64,000 nucleotides of DNA from Struthidea cinerea (taxonomy: Eukaryota > Chordata > Aves > Passeriformes > Corcoracidae). Shown here in pieces: positions 62,025-64,000 of this stretch (positions are counted from its first letter, which is position 1; each line of letters begins with the position of its first letter). The stretch lies in the NCBI GenBank assembly GCA_013397865.1, contig VZTI01001686.1, forward strand, positions 169,154 to 233,153. The letters run 5' to 3'. The notes beneath the pieces were generated by a model. It saw only the letters and a list, made by a program, of their open reading frames with translations, did not search any database and had not been told where the DNA came from. The translations under genes and the position numbers were made by a program.

Positions 62025-64000
62025 AATTAGTTAACTATTTTGTTGTGGAGACAAATACATTTTTTTAATTTAAAGAGTCAAGGATGGGTGAGAGCTTGGC
62101 CTAGGACTAAAATTTTGCCTCTCCCTCAATTTTACAATCTGGCATGATCACAGATGTTCAGCAGAAGTAAAGGAATAGTCAAGATGTTTAGAAAGCAAAA
62201 AAAAGGTATTTTGTATTTTCATTTTTCAAGACCAGAATACGGCACTGCTTATACTGTTAAACATATATACATTATGTATAGGTGAATGCAAAGGACGTGC
62301 AGGAGACCAGGAATTTCCTAAGTCTTGGGCCAATATGAGATGAATGTCAAGGTTTCGATAACTACCTTCAATAATCCCTGAAAAAAAAAGTAAAATTGTG
62401 TTGGAAAGAACACCAAAGAATTGGCATCATATAAGAAGATAAAGAAAAGAAACTGATGTGGAGACCTTCACGATATCTGACGCCATGGTTGTGTTAGGGC
62501 TCAGTACAGATTTGCTGGCAGCAACCTAGATATGTCATTTAAGTCACAGTTCTTTTCTTTCTTGATATCATGGAAACAGATTGGTATCAAAGCACTGAAC
62601 TGGAAGTACAAGCACGACGCCTTCAGGTAGTAGGGGTCACTGACTCCAGTTGTGTCAGGAATAAAGCTTCAGAAGGCATTGAATTGAATTAGTAACTCCA
62701 TAGAAATGAAAAATAAGGAGGTATTAAAGCAAGCAGAACACAAGTTACAGTTCAAAGACAAAAAGGAATTGAATAAATAATACTGCTGTTGCAGAAAACA
62801 TGAATGACAACAGACTATAAAACAAAAAGGAAGAGGAAACCTCTTTGGTTTGATGGTAACTATGGAAAAGTGATACTAACTATGGGAAAGAGTAATTTTA
62901 AGAGACTTTATTACAAGTTAATTGCAAACAATTGTTATAATACACAGTGCCAGTTAGTCAGGGATTGATTGAAAAGGATCTCATCCAATCCATTGGTTTT
63001 GAATGGTAGTGGAAGAAAATATCAATCATACAAAAGCCAGAAAAAATAAAGAGAAAATTCTTTAGAGTTATGCAGTTGGTAGCAAAATGTGACTATATCA
63101 CAACAGATGCTTACTTATTTTTTAACACATTTGCTTTAAAACCAATGTTTATGTTAATTGAAAATAATGTGGGGAAAAAAATAAATATAGAAATGTTCCT
63201 CCAAAGTGTGTTCTATAATCTAAAACATTAACATTGAATTTAGATTCATTGTTGCCAACTTTTCCATGCAGAAAGTTTATATTTTGCAAAAAGCAGAAGA
63301 TACTTGTTGGGACTAAAGTCAATCTAGAAATATAATGGAATGCAATTCAGTATTAAAACTCAAGTAAAGTTGATATGAATATAAAAAAAAAATTGAAATT
63401 ACGTAGAATTAAGAAATTCTTCAATCCTACATGCTTCTCCATGCTTAGGTTTATATTCTTTGTCTGAAGAGGAAAAAAAAGAGTTTACGATTTCATTATT
63501 GTTTTCTGCATAACATAGTTTTAGACTGTTAAACACAAACTTATTTGCCTATTATTGCATCATTAATTTTTCTTTTATATCATCACAGTTTGATTATATA
63601 TACCTGTCAATATTTTTAGAGCATGTTATGAGGGAGAACTTCACTTGCAATGTTATTCTGGAAAAGACAAAACTGCATGGGAATGTCCATTTATTTCTGT
63701 TGCTATGAACTGCTAAAGGTTTATAAAGGCTCTTCATTCTCATATATTCAGGAATGAACAAATCTACATCTCTAGGGGAAAAGGCTAATTACTCACAGTA
63801 AGGTCATTAGATACAGACTTTCTTTTTGTCATTACAAAGACTAAGATTTTTTGCAATAATGGCACTATGCAGAGTAGATGAACCAAATGAAAAATAAACC
63901 TTTTTATTCAGAAGATGATGCAAAACCAAATGTTCTTTCAGTTGCACAGCTGTAAAAATTAAAGTGAGAAAGGTATCAAAAAAACAAACATTTATATTCA

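Larger units (their letters stand above)
57128..64000. other. AT-rich non-coding stretch with minor repeats
   Basis: No recognised gene or transposon. A GC-richer piece at 57128-57330 has an open plus-strand frame of about 58 codons ending at 57294-57296 (ARAALWLDNLKL, stop), with no family recognised. A degenerate AT-rich tandem at 60838-60895 and a palindrome cluster at 61991-62024 are the other structures seen. Confidence 0.5.

Noticed and set aside
1..64000. CRISPR arrays, operons, riboswitches, rRNA or prokaryotic mobile elements
   Set aside because: None seen. The repeats and composition are those of vertebrate nuclear DNA.

Overview
The window is vertebrate nuclear DNA and almost certainly avian. 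It is AT-rich and CpG-poor, with no bacterial operons, ribosome-binding sites or long reading frames. The lineage evidence is its repeats: CR1 LINE 3' ends with the ATTCTATGATTCTGTGA-type tail, a decayed CR1 ORF1 with an esterase domain, an ERVL-type LTR, and a tRNA-Ile-headed SINE with a CR1-like tail. The SINE resembles the zebra finch family TguSINE1, so a songbird is plausible, but this rests on recall rather than a search.

I find no intact protein-coding gene. The window reads as a gene desert or the inside of a very large intron. Layout: 1-14.4 kb is AT-rich, with an old CR1 tail (2860-3035), short tandem duplications and a purine-rich block (6830-7270). At 14.44-14.66 kb there is an isolated CpG-rich patch carrying an open frame and a good splice donor on the minus strand. 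At 15314-15662 and 24639-24987 lie two copies of a 349-bp segment that I read as identical, 9,325 bp apart in direct orientation. Between them, at about 20.07-20.87 kb, is a much-mutated reverse-transcriptase relic of a non-CR1 LINE. At 26286-27015 there is a partial ERVL-type LTR, followed by unassigned GC-richer stretches to 28.45 kb. From 28.5 to 46.2 kb the sequence is mainly AT-rich, with hairpins, low-complexity tracts, a small candidate exon (40756-40830) and a CR1 tail (41745-41836). At 46230-47214 there is a CR1 ORF1 pseudogene with only two nonsense codons and no net frameshift. After it come the SINE (49408-49535), another CR1 tail (53221-53362), a 41-bp tandem duplication (57046-57127) and AT-rich sequence to the end.

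Nothing here forms a pathway or system. The observations most worth testing are the perfect 349-bp duplication, the non-CR1 LINE relic, the CpG-rich open patch, and a few exon-like segments bounded by good splice signals. I see no sign of a previously undescribed functional system.
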